Below, one piece after another: positions 33,834-41,893 of a stretch of 64,000 nucleotides of DNA. The stretch covers positions 21,554 through 85,553 of the forward strand of contig NZ_JAENHO010000024.1 in the NCBI RefSeq assembly GCF_016785085.1. Direction: 5' to 3'. The notes beneath the pieces were generated by a model, which was not told the DNA's origin, ran no database searches, and saw nothing but the letters and a program-made list of their open reading frames with translations. Each line of letters starts with the position of its first letter. Within the stretch, counting starts at the first letter, position 1. Origin of the DNA: Paractinoplanes lichenicola. GTDB lineage: Bacteria > Actinomycetota > Actinomycetes > Mycobacteriales > Micromonosporaceae. The position numbers and the translations under genes were made by a program.

Positions 33834-34802
33834 TTATACCCCACCGGCCAGCTCATCGATCACATGTCGAAGGTCTTCGAGGTGCGCGGCGAGATCGGGG
33901 TCGGGGGTCCCCGTCCAAGGTCCGTCCAGGTCGGGGCGGTGCCGGCTGACGTGCACCAGGTACGCCGCCACCTGGTCACGGGCGTTCTGAGCGGCGGTGA
34001 CGGGCTCGCCGATCGCCTGCCGGGCCTGCCAGCAGAGCGTGATGCGCTCCCGCAGCCACAGCGGCGCGATCTCGGCCCGGCGGCTCGCGGCAGGCACGTC
34101 GGCCCCGGCCAGCACGGCGAGGCGGTCGGCCAGCTCACGGTGACCGTGCTTGTCGGCCATCCGCTCGAACCGGGTCCACTCCCGGCCCATCGACCCGAGC
34201 CGCTCACCCCAGCCCTCCAGCACCATCATCCGAACCGCCCGCGCCGACTCCCGTAAGTGCAGAGTCGCGGCGGCCGGATCGGTCGACTTCTGGGCCGTGT
34301 CCGCGGCGGTCAGGGCCTGGCGGCGCCACTCCGCGATGCGAGCGGTGACGACCGACGGGTGGAAGCGGGCCGACGTGAGCCAGTTCGCGAAGCCGGCCGT
34401 CAGCTCCTCGGACGGGTCGGAAGGGCGGCTCCCGTACGCCTTGTCGATACCGTGGAACCACTTGCGGTCCTCGGCGATCGTGCCCGCCAGCGCCTCGGGC
34501 CCGGCGGTCATGGCCGAGCGGATCTCGTCGGTCGTGAAGGACAGCCAGGACAGGTCGAGGCTTTGCGCCAGGCCGGAACCGGCCCACCAGTCGACCATTT
34601 CGAGCTGCCCCTGGCGTACGGGGAGGTCGGCCTCGGGGTCGTCGTAGACCGGGAGCAGATCGATGTCGGACAGCGGCCACGGTTCGCCGCGGCCCAGGCT
34701 GCCGCCGATCAGGAAACCGCGCACGCCGGGCACGCGGCCGAGCACGGTGATCGCCTCGTGCAACCGGTCTTCCTTCAGCTCCCGCCACCGCTCACTGTGC
34801 AC
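33834..34802 (-). CDS. Nucleotidyltransferase domain protein
   Basis: A 322-residue protein. GGSLGRGEPWPLSDIDLLPV near residues 33-52 is the GS...DxD motif of the Pol-beta nucleotidyltransferase fold, with both Asp residues present. The rest is helical and resembles kanamycin-nucleotidyltransferase-like C-terminal bundles. GTG 34802 has only a weak site. An antibiotic-resistance or tRNA-related role cannot be told from sequence alone. Confidence 0.75.
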   Translation of the reverse strand: MHSERWRELKEDRLHEAITVLGRVPGVRGFLIGGSLGRGEPWPLSDIDLLPVYDDPEADLPVRQGQLEMVDWWAGSGLAQSLDLSWLSFTTDEIRSAMTAGPEALAGTIAEDRKWFHGIDKAYGSRPSDPSEELTAGFANWLTSARFHPSVVTARIAEWRRQALTAADTAQKSTDPAAATLHLRESARAVRMMVLEGWGERLGSMGREWTRFERMADKHGHRELADRLAVLAGADVPAASRRAEIAPLWLRERITLCWQARQAIGEPVTAAQNARDQVAAYLVHVSRHRPDLDGPWTGTPDPDLAAHLEDLRHVIDELAGGV

Positions 34803-34899
34803 GGCCGAAGCCTAGTCAGCGGCCGGCCGGTACTGCTCCGCCCGTTGTCGATCAGCCTGCAACGCCTGGCCGACCGGGTCACCGTGACGGCCACATAGG

Positions 34900-35691
34900 T
34901 CAGTCGGGCTCGAAGGACGTCACGCCGTCGGGGTGCTCGGCCAGCGTCGCGCCGTCGACCGCCCGTACGGTGATGTGGGTCAGCAGCGGAGTGACGTCCG
35001 GCGCTTGATAGCCCGGTGACACGAGCATCGTGCCGCCCTCAGGCAGGCATATCCCCAGCCGCTTCGGGGAGCCCTCGGGCGGATAGACCGCGCGTTCGGG
35101 CCGGCCCGGTCCACAAGGGAAGTCGTTGGTGCCGTTGAGCAGTTGGACGTCGAGCCACGTGCCGCCGGGCGCCGTCAGCTTCAGGGTCACGCTGTAGTGC
35201 CCGGCCCACACGGCGCTCAGCCGATATCCGGGGATCTCCGGCACGTAGAGCGGCACGCCGACCGCCTCGAACTTCTGCGCCCGCCACCGATCCTGCAGTC
35301 CCCACACCGCCAGCCCCGCCACGACGACGGTGACAGCGACGGCAGCCACCGCGTGCCGGCGCCCGAGCGACAGGTGGATCGCGAAGGCGGCCGCGCCGAG
35401 CACCAGGCCGGCCTCGATCCGGTTGCGTTCCAGACCGAGCACCAGCGGGGCGATCGCCGCCGGCAGGAACAGCAGCGGAACGAGCACATGCGTACGGGGC
35501 CAGGAGCCGAAGGTGCGGATCACCGCGATGATCCCGGCCGTCCCGATCGCCGCCAGCAGGGCCGCGCCCAGCCCGATGGCCGGGTCGAGGTCGCCGTGGT
35601 CGCGCACCTGATAGCCGGCCAGGGCGGACAGCACCAGGCCGAGCGCCACCGTGGTGACGGCCCCGCAGACCAGCCCGCTGATCGGCCGCAT
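34900..35691 (-). CDS. Membrane protein with extracytoplasmic C-terminal domain
   Basis: A 263-residue protein: four hydrophobic helices in the first ~130 residues (GLVCGAVTTVALGLVLSALAGY; LGAALLAAIGTAGIIAVI; LVPLLFLPAAIAPLVLGL; AVAAVAVTVVVAGLAVW), then a ~130-residue beta-rich domain with two Cys (FPCGPGRP, LGICLPEGG). ATG 35691 has no good ribosome site. It follows recQ by 29 bases. I do not recognise the family. Confidence 0.6.
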   Translation of the reverse strand: MRPISGLVCGAVTTVALGLVLSALAGYQVRDHGDLDPAIGLGAALLAAIGTAGIIAVIRTFGSWPRTHVLVPLLFLPAAIAPLVLGLERNRIEAGLVLGAAAFAIHLSLGRRHAVAAVAVTVVVAGLAVWGLQDRWRAQKFEAVGVPLYVPEIPGYRLSAVWAGHYSVTLKLTAPGGTWLDVQLLNGTNDFPCGPGRPERAVYPPEGSPKRLGICLPEGGTMLVSPGYQAPDVTPLLTHITVRAVDGATLAEHPDGVTSFEPD

Positions 35692-35720
35692 CAGCCGATA
35701 GTGCCCGGCCCCGGCAAGGC

Positions 35721-37358
35721 TCAGGCGTCGGTCAGCAGCTTGTTCTCCTTGACGACGGGCACCGAGAGCGTCTTGTAGCCCACCTCGTCGAAGAGCACCG
35801 TCATCCGGTCCTCCTCGTAGCCCATCACCGTGCCCGGGCCCCATTCGCCGTGGCGGACCTTGGCGTGCACGGGGAACGGCTCGTCGGAGGTGGCGGTCTC
35901 GACCTCCTCGGCGGTGCCCTCGGCGCAGTTGTCGCAGTGGCCGCACGGCTTGGCCAGCTCCTCGCCAAAATACGCCAGCAGGGTCTGGGTGCGGCAGGCA
36001 CGGGTCTCGGCGAAGCCGCGCATCATGTCGGTGCGCGAGCGCGACACCACCTGCTGCCGCTCGTGCTCCTTGACCGCGAGAGCCGCGGCGGCGGCCGGCA
36101 GCGGCGCGAAGACCGGCACCGTCAGCTTGTTGGCCCGCCCGCTGGCCGCCGCGCCGACCTGTTCCAGCAGGCCCAGGTACGCCCCGAGCTTGCGTGGCCC
36201 GAGCCCGGTGGCCTCCTTGAGCTCGGTCTTGGTCTGCGGGCCCTTGCGCAGCGCCGCCGCCAGTTCGCGCAGTTCGACCTCGTCGGGGGCGCCCCCGGTG
36301 AAGAACCGCTGGATGGCCTCGTCCTCGGCCCGCCACAGCAGCAGGGCCTGGGCCGGCTCGCCGTCGCGGCCGGAGCGGCCGATCTCCTGGAAGTAGCTGT
36401 CCGGCGAGTCGGGCAGGGCCACGTGGGCGACCCAGCGGATGTTCGGCTTGTCGATGCCCATGCCGAACGCCGACGTGGCGACCATGATGTCGATCTTGTC
36501 GGCCGTGAAGTCCTCGTGCTTCTGCTCGCGTTCCTTGCCGGCCATGCCGCCGTGATAGAACTCGGCCGGATAGCCCGCCTCGGTGAGCTTGGCCGCCAGT
36601 TCCTCGGCCGTACGCCGGGTCGCGACATAGATGATGCCCGCGCCGGGCGCCGAGTCGAGCAGGGCGGTCAGCTTGCGCCAGCGGTAGTTCTCGTCGGGGC
36701 AGTACGCCACTTCGAGGAACAGGTTGCGCCGGTCGAGCCCGTGCACGTGGATCTCGGGCTTGTCCAGGTGCAGCCGCTCGATGATGTCGTCGCGCACCGG
36801 CGGCGAGGCCGTGGCCGTCAGGGCCAGCACGGGCGGGCGGCCGATCCCCTTGATCAGGTCGCCCAGGGCCAGGAACTCGGGCCGGAAGTCGTGTCCCCAG
36901 GCCGAGATGCAGTGCGCCTCGTCCACTGCCACCAGGCCCGGCTTGAGCGCCTTCACCTCGGCCATCCGCTCGGGATCGCTGAGCTGCTCGGGCGTGATGA
37001 AGAGGAACTCGGCGCGGCCCTCGGCGAGCTCGCGGATCGCCTCGCGCTGCTGGGCCGGCGTCTCGGCCGAGCTGACCCGGACGGCCCGGATCTTGGGATC
37101 GTCGCGCTCGTTGAGGGCGGCGATCTGGTCCTGCTGCAGGGCGAGCAGCGGCGAGATCACCACGGTGGGCCCGGGCAGCAGCACCGCCGGGATCTGATAG
37201 ATCGCCGACTTGCCGGCGCCGGTCGGCAGCACCACCAGCGCGTCGCGGCGGCGCAGCACGGCCCGCATCGGCTTGAACTGGCCGGGGCGCAGCGAGGGCC
37301 ACCCGAAGTGCTGGCGGGCGACCTTGCGGAGTCGGGGTCCGTAGACGGGAAGCTTCAT
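35721..37358 (-). CDS. recQ: RecQ family ATP-dependent DNA helicase
   Basis: A 545-residue SF2 helicase: Walker A LPTGAGKSA (44-52), DEAHC motif II, LTATASPPV motif III, and GRSGRDGEPAQ motif VI. The RecQ zinc cluster is present (CRTQTLLAYFGEELAKPCGHCDNC). In place of a terminal HRDC domain it has a Tudor-like block (HAKVRHGEWGPGTVMGYEEDRMTVLFDEVGYKTL), like the tail of UvrD/PcrA-type helicases. ATG 37358 begins MKLPVYGPRL; an ATG 12 codons upstream is less likely. Confidence 0.93.
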   Translation of the reverse strand: MKLPVYGPRLRKVARQHFGWPSLRPGQFKPMRAVLRRRDALVVLPTGAGKSAIYQIPAVLLPGPTVVISPLLALQQDQIAALNERDDPKIRAVRVSSAETPAQQREAIRELAEGRAEFLFITPEQLSDPERMAEVKALKPGLVAVDEAHCISAWGHDFRPEFLALGDLIKGIGRPPVLALTATASPPVRDDIIERLHLDKPEIHVHGLDRRNLFLEVAYCPDENYRWRKLTALLDSAPGAGIIYVATRRTAEELAAKLTEAGYPAEFYHGGMAGKEREQKHEDFTADKIDIMVATSAFGMGIDKPNIRWVAHVALPDSPDSYFQEIGRSGRDGEPAQALLLWRAEDEAIQRFFTGGAPDEVELRELAAALRKGPQTKTELKEATGLGPRKLGAYLGLLEQVGAAASGRANKLTVPVFAPLPAAAAALAVKEHERQQVVSRSRTDMMRGFAETRACRTQTLLAYFGEELAKPCGHCDNCAEGTAEEVETATSDEPFPVHAKVRHGEWGPGTVMGYEEDRMTVLFDEVGYKTLSVPVVKENKLLTDA

Positions 37359-37398
37359 CGAGCGGCCATTGTGCCCCACCGGCATGTCAGGCAAACGC

Positions 37399-38349
37399 TT
37401 ACGAGAGCTTGGGGAGGATCTCTTGGGCGTACAGGTCGAACAGGCCCGCGTAGTGCGGCCCGGTGTTCGCCACGTACACCTCGTCGAAGCCCGCCTGGCG
37501 GTACTTGTCGATCATCTCGAGGTGGCCCGCCGGGTCGCTGCCGCAGACGAACGCCTCGCGCACCATGTCCTCGGTGACCAGCTGGGACGCCTGCTCGAAG
37601 TGCTTGGGCGAGGGCAGCACCTGGGAGAGCTCGCCGGGCACGCCCGCGTTCGGCCATTTCTCGTACGCGATCCGGGCGCCCTCGTCCTCGGTGGCCGCGA
37701 ACGCCGCCTTGAACCCGGCCTGGGCGATCTTGGAGCCGCCGCCGTTCTCGCGGAAGCGTGACACCAGCTCGCCGTCGGGCATCGTGCTGACGTAGCCGTC
37801 GCCGAGCCGCGCCGCCGTGTCGACCGCCTTGGGCCCGAACCCGGAGATGTAGATCTCGACGGGCTGGTCGGGCAGCGTGTAGATCCGCGCGTTCTCGACC
37901 GTGTAGTGCTTGCCGTGGTGCGAATACACGTCGCCCTTCCATAGCCCACGCATCACCTCGACGGCCTCTTCGAGCATTTCCAGCCGTACGTCCAACTCGG
38001 GCCAGGCGTCGCCGAAGATGTGCTCGTTGAGCGCCTCGCCGGTGCCGATCCCGAGCCGGAACCTGCCCCCGGTCAGCACCGCGCTGGTCGCCGCGGCCTG
38101 AGCGATCACCGCCGGGTGGATCCGGACCGTCGGGCAGGTGACCGCCGTGGTGATCGGCAGCGACGTCGCCTGGCTGAGCGCCCCGATCATCGACCACACG
38201 AACGGGCTGTTGCCCTGGGCGTCGACCCACGGGTGGTAGTGGTCCGAGATCCACAGGGCGGAGAAGCCGGCCTTTTCCGCGGCGCGAGCCTGCTCGAGCA
38301 GTTCCGCGGGGCCGTACTCCTCGCAGGAGAGGAAGTATCCGATGCGCAT
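37399..38349 (-). CDS. LLM class F420-dependent oxidoreductase
   Basis: A 316-residue TIM-barrel enzyme. N-terminal MRIGYFLSCEEYGPAELLEQARAAEKAGFSALWISDHYHPW is the F420 glucose-6-phosphate-dehydrogenase-like signature; RFRLGIGTGEALNEHI and EIYISGFGPKAVDTAARLGDGY are also typical. It uses the deazaflavin F420, common in actinomycetes. The substrate cannot be predicted. ATG 38349 is chosen over an upstream start. A tiny membrane-protein gene lies just upstream. Confidence 0.9.
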   Translation of the reverse strand: MRIGYFLSCEEYGPAELLEQARAAEKAGFSALWISDHYHPWVDAQGNSPFVWSMIGALSQATSLPITTAVTCPTVRIHPAVIAQAAATSAVLTGGRFRLGIGTGEALNEHIFGDAWPELDVRLEMLEEAVEVMRGLWKGDVYSHHGKHYTVENARIYTLPDQPVEIYISGFGPKAVDTAARLGDGYVSTMPDGELVSRFRENGGGSKIAQAGFKAAFAATEDEGARIAYEKWPNAGVPGELSQVLPSPKHFEQASQLVTEDMVREAFVCGSDPAGHLEMIDKYRQAGFDEVYVANTGPHYAGLFDLYAQEILPKLS

Positions 38350-38365
38350 ATGCGCCGGTGTACCC

Positions 38366-38497
38366 CTATTTCTTGCCACCGAACATGCGGCGTATGGCCC
38401 AGATCAGGATGAGGAACGCCAAAGCCACGCCCAGCAGGCGGACGGCGTGCACCTCGGACCAGTCGACACCGGACGCGGCAAGCGTGGAGGGGGTCAC
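38366..38497 (-). CDS. Small single-span membrane protein, 43 aa
   Basis: GTG 38497 opens VTPSTLAASGVDWSEV, followed by one hydrophobic helix (LLGVALAFLILIWAI) and a basic end RRMFGGKK. It has no ribosome site but has a -10-like GATACC nearby, so it may be leaderless. It ends 16 bases before the LLM oxidoreductase start and is probably co-transcribed. Function unknown. Confidence 0.5.
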   Translation of the reverse strand: MTPSTLAASGVDWSEVHAVRLLGVALAFLILIWAIRRMFGGKK

Positions 38498-38641
38498 CCG
38501 CGCATGGTATCGGTCCCTTTTACCCACAGCTAATAGAAAGGTTTGTTGACTGAAACACGCTCGGGGTGTGACCATTGGTCGGCACAACGGGGGGTGTGCT
38601 CTCACGAGCGCGCTTAAACGTCACCGGAGGTACGGGGGCCT

Positions 38642-40201
38642 ATGCCGAACCATGGCGAATTGCCGGAACTGGCCGCGACGGTGCTGCAGCCGGGATTCGC
38701 CGGCACCACCGCGCCCGACTGGGTCCGGCGGTGGCTGGGTGAGGGTCTCGGCGGGGTCGCGCTGTTCGCCCGCAACGTCGAGTCGCCCGCGCAGGTCGCG
38801 GCGCTGACCGCGCAGCTGCGGGCCGAGCGCCCCGACGTGCTGGTGGCGATCGACGAGGAGGCCGGCGACGTCACCCGGTTCGAGTCGCGGCACGGCAGCT
38901 CGCGGCCCGGCAACCTGGCCCTCGGGGCGATCGACGACGTGCTGCTGACCGAGGAGGTCGCCCGCGATCTGGGCGCCGACCTGGCTAACGCGGGCATCAC
39001 GCTCGACTACGCGCCCGACGCCGACGTCAACAGCAACGCGGCCAACCCCGTGATCGGCGTACGGGCCTTCGGGGCCGAGCCGCACCTGGTGGCCCGTCAC
39101 TCGGCCGCCTTCGTACGGGGTCTGCAGTCGGCCGGCGTCGCCGCCTGCGCCAAGCACTTCCCGGGGCACGGCGACACCAGCGTCGACTCGCACCACGACG
39201 TGCCGCTGATCGACCGCGACCGGGCCCAGCTGGCCGAGTGCGAGCTCGTGCCGTTCCGGGCCGCGATCGAGGCCGGCGTCCAGGTGGTGATGACCGGGCA
39301 TCTGCTCGTCCCGGCCTACGACGCCGAGCTGCCGGCCACCCTCAGCCACAAGATCATGACCGGGCTGCTGCGCGAGGAGCTCGGCTTCGACGGCCTGATC
39401 GTCACCGACGGCATCGAGATGCAGGCCGTACGCCGGCGCTACGGGCTGGCCGGGGCGGCCGTGAAGGCGCTCGCGGCCGGCGTCGACGCGATCTGCGTGG
39501 GCGGCGACCACGCCGACGAGCAGACCGCCGCCATGCTGCGCGACGCGATCGTGGCCGCCGTGCGCTCGGGCGAGCTCGCCGAGGAGCGGCTGCGCGCGGC
39601 CGCGGCCCGGGTCAACCTGCTGGGCGCGTGGGCCACCTCGACCCAGACCGCCACCGGTTCCCGCGCGGTCGCCGACGCGGGCCGCGAGGTCGCCGTGCTG
39701 ACCCGCACCGACACCGTCGGCTACGCCGCCGCCCGCCGCGCCGTCCGGGTCACCACGACCGCGGAGGCCACGCTGCCGGTCACCGCGCCGCCGCACGTGG
39801 TCGAGTTCGCCCCGCCGCGCAACATCGCGATCGGGGCCGAGACCCCGTGGGGCGTGGGCACGCCGCTCGACGAGCTGCTGCCCGGCACCACCGCCGTCCG
39901 CCTGACCGAGGACGACCTCGGCGCCGAGCCCGCCGCCACGGTGCTCGACGGCGCCGCCGGCCGCCCGCTGGTGCTGGTGGTGCGCGACGTGCACCGGCAC
40001 GCCTGGCTGGCCGCCGCGCTGACCGCCGTGCTGGCCCAGCGGCCGGACGCGATCGTGGTCGAGATGGGCGTGCCCGAGACGGTGACCGGGGCCGTGCACA
40101 TCGCGACCTTCGGCGCCACCCGCGCCTGCGGCCTGGCCGCGGCCGAGCTGATCGCGGGCACCCGGGTGCCCACGCCGGCCCCGCAGCCGCTGGCGGCGTA
40201 A
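38642..40201 (+). CDS. Glycoside hydrolase family 3, NagZ-like
   Basis: A 519-residue enzyme. The GH3 N-terminal barrel has GVALFARNV, the KHFPGHGDTSVDSHHDVP block carrying the catalytic His-Asp dyad, and a nucleophile-region Asp in VTDGIEM. The C-terminal ~180 residues form a second domain ending in ELIAGTRVPTP. It probably removes beta-N-acetylhexosamine from peptidoglycan fragments. No signal peptide is evident. ATG 38642 follows GGAGG. A hairpin terminator follows. Confidence 0.9.
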   Translation: MPNHGELPELAATVLQPGFAGTTAPDWVRRWLGEGLGGVALFARNVESPAQVAALTAQLRAERPDVLVAIDEEAGDVTRFESRHGSSRPGNLALGAIDDVLLTEEVARDLGADLANAGITLDYAPDADVNSNAANPVIGVRAFGAEPHLVARHSAAFVRGLQSAGVAACAKHFPGHGDTSVDSHHDVPLIDRDRAQLAECELVPFRAAIEAGVQVVMTGHLLVPAYDAELPATLSHKIMTGLLREELGFDGLIVTDGIEMQAVRRRYGLAGAAVKALAAGVDAICVGGDHADEQTAAMLRDAIVAAVRSGELAEERLRAAAARVNLLGAWATSTQTATGSRAVADAGREVAVLTRTDTVGYAAARRAVRVTTTAEATLPVTAPPHVVEFAPPRNIAIGAETPWGVGTPLDELLPGTTAVRLTEDDLGAEPAATVLDGAAGRPLVLVVRDVHRHAWLAAALTAVLAQRPDAIVVEMGVPETVTGAVHIATFGATRACGLAAAELIAGTRVPTPAPQPLAA

Positions 40202-40210
40202 CGAGCACGG

Positions 40211-40248
40211 TTGCCGGCGGTCAGGGCGGGGGGCTCGACCGCCGGCAA
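40211..40248. terminator. Bidirectional hairpin terminator
   Basis: TTGCCGGCGGTC (40211-40222) pairs perfectly with GACCGCCGGCAA (40237-40248), 14-base loop. It separates the GH3 gene and the convergent GNAT gene. Confidence 0.8.
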
Positions 40249-40252
40249 CCGG

Positions 40253-40537
40253 TCAGTCCTCGATGATGTCGTCGTATTCGGGGTGCTCGGCCACGTATTT
40301 CGCGAAGAACGGGCACGCCGGATAGACCCGTGCGCCCCGCGTCCGCAGCTCGTCGAGCGTGCGCTGCGCCAGCACGTTGGCCAGGCCCTGCCCGCGGAAC
40401 CGGCGGTCGATCTCGCTGTGGGTCACGACGGTGATGCCGTCGCGGACGCGGTAGACGGCCATGCCGCCCAGTTCCCCGTCGACGGTCAGCTCGAAGCGGT
40501 GCTCTGCCGGGTTGTCGCGCACATCGACGTCGCTCAT
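40253..40537 (-). CDS. GNAT-related acetyltransferase, YjdJ type
   Basis: A 94-residue protein of the small Acetyltransf_CG type: RFELTVDGELGGMAVYRVRDGITVVTHSEIDRRFRGQGLANVLAQRTLDE, with the acetyl-CoA RGQGLA loop, and a terminal CPFFAKYVAEHPEY. The substrate is unknown. It stands alone, divergent from the secreted-protein gene at 40576. Confidence 0.88.
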   Translation of the reverse strand: MSDVDVRDNPAEHRFELTVDGELGGMAVYRVRDGITVVTHSEIDRRFRGQGLANVLAQRTLDELRTRGARVYPACPFFAKYVAEHPEYDDIIED

Positions 40538-40575
40538 CGGCCCAGCTTAGGGTCGCGCGGGCCCCGTACGCTGGA

Positions 40576-40905
40576 GTGGTGTTGAAACCCACCCCCCGTC
40601 TCGCCGCCCTTCTGAGCTCGGCCGCCCTCGGCCTCGCGCTCCTCGCCGGTTGCAGCAGCGACAACGTCAGCTGCGGCCTCGACCAGTGCACCGTCTCGAT
40701 CGACCGGGAAACGAACGCCAGCGCGAGCTTCCTGGGGGTGGAGGCCAAGTTTGTCAGCGCCGACGCCAACACCGTCACCCTCGACGTGGCCGGTGAGCAG
40801 ATCAGCCTGACCAAGGGCCAGCAGGCCATCGAGGTGGCCGGCCTGCAGGTGTCGCTCGACAGCGTGACCCAGGACCAGATCGGCCTGCAGGTCTCGCGCA
40901 ACTAG
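40576..40905 (+). CDS. Small predicted lipoprotein
   Basis: About 109 residues: a signal peptide (LAALLSSAALGLALLAGCSS) with lipobox LAGC, then a short domain with two further Cys (VSCGLDQCTVS). The start is ambiguous: GTG 40576, GTG 40579 and TTG 40582 all lie just after a GGAG. A second half rich in VTLDVAGEQISLTKGQQAIEVAGLQVSL forms a beta-rich unit. Family not recognised. Confidence 0.75.
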   Translation: MVLKPTPRLAALLSSAALGLALLAGCSSDNVSCGLDQCTVSIDRETNASASFLGVEAKFVSADANTVTLDVAGEQISLTKGQQAIEVAGLQVSLDSVTQDQIGLQVSRN

Positions 40906-40927
40906 CGCCTTACCACGTGCCGACGTG

Positions 40928-40959
40928 CCCGTCCCGGGTTTGAAAAAATCCGGGACGGG
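40928..40959. terminator. Hairpin between lipoprotein and DUF1206 genes
   Basis: CCCGTCCCGG (40928-40937) pairs with CCGGGACGGG (40950-40959) around a 12-base loop containing six A. It ends 14 bases before the DUF1206 ATG, so besides termination it could also affect translation of that gene. Confidence 0.7.
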
Positions 40960-40973
40960 TCAATGTGGCTGCC

Positions 40974-41795
40974 ATGACCGCCGCCTCGAATGTGAAAGGC
41001 ACCGCATCGCGGGCCGCCAACAGCAAGCCGCTCGAACTTCTGGCTCGAGGTGGCTTCATCGGATACGGCATCATCCACCTGATCTTCGCGTGGATCGCCC
41101 TGCAGGTGGCGTTCCAGGGCTCGTCGCAGGAGAGCGACCAGTCCGGGGCGCTGCAGACCCTGGCCGGCAACGGCCTCGGCAAGACGTTGCTCGTCATCAT
41201 CGCCGTCGGCATGATCGCCATGGCCATCTGGCAGGGCTTCGAGGCCGCCATCGGCGAGAGCGGCGAGCAGAACAACTCCGCCAAGGCCGAGCGGGTGCTC
41301 TCCGTGGCCCGCGCGATCCTCTACCTCTACCTGGCCTACTACGCCATCAAGATCCTGCAGGGCTCGAACGCCTCGATGGGCGACACCTCGCAGAGCAAGA
41401 CCTCGAGCATCATGGACAACACCGGCGGCCGCTGGCTGATCGGGTTCGTCGGTCTCGTGGTGATCGGCGTGGGCGTCGGGATGGCCGTCTACGGCTTCAA
41501 GAAGAAGTTCACGAAGCACTTGAAGACCGAGGAGATGCCGGCCGGCACCCGGCAGCCCATCATCCGGCTCGGCATGGCCGGCTACATGGCCAAGGGCACC
41601 GCGTACGCCATCGCCGGCCTGCTGGTCGTGCTGGCCGCTGTGAACTACGACCCCGAGAAGGCCCGCGGCCTCGACGCCGCGCTGAAGACCCTGGCCGGTT
41701 ACTCCTGGGGCGTGTGGCTGCTCGCGGTGATCGCGGTCGGCATCGCGGCCTTCGGCGTCTACTGCATCGCACAGGCCAAGTACCGGAAAGTGTGA
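40974..41795 (+). CDS. DUF1206 membrane protein
   Basis: A 273-residue protein with six hydrophobic helices in three repeats (GFIGYGIIHLIFAWIALQVAF; ARAILYLYLAYYAIKIL; MAGYMAKGTAYAIAGLLVVLAAV), the DUF1206 layout. Function is unknown; the family is widespread in actinomycetes. ATG 40974 is used; a GTG three codons upstream is possible. A terminator with a U-run follows. Confidence 0.9.
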   Translation: MTAASNVKGTASRAANSKPLELLARGGFIGYGIIHLIFAWIALQVAFQGSSQESDQSGALQTLAGNGLGKTLLVIIAVGMIAMAIWQGFEAAIGESGEQNNSAKAERVLSVARAILYLYLAYYAIKILQGSNASMGDTSQSKTSSIMDNTGGRWLIGFVGLVVIGVGVGMAVYGFKKKFTKHLKTEEMPAGTRQPIIRLGMAGYMAKGTAYAIAGLLVVLAAVNYDPEKARGLDAALKTLAGYSWGVWLLAVIAVGIAAFGVYCIAQAKYRKV

Positions 41796-41823
41796 GCTAG
41801 CACCGATCTTCTTGCGGGAAAGT

Positions 41824-41875
41824 TGCGGGTATCGGCGACCTGGGCAAGCTGGGTCGCTGGTACCCGCACCTTTTT
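41824..41875 (+). terminator. Intrinsic terminator after DUF1206 gene
   Basis: TGCGGGTA (41824-41831) pairs with TACCCGCA (41861-41868), with an inner GCGACC/GGTCGC stem, followed by five T at 41871-41875. Confidence 0.8.
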
Positions 41876-41893
41876 CCTGCGAAGGAGAGATTA

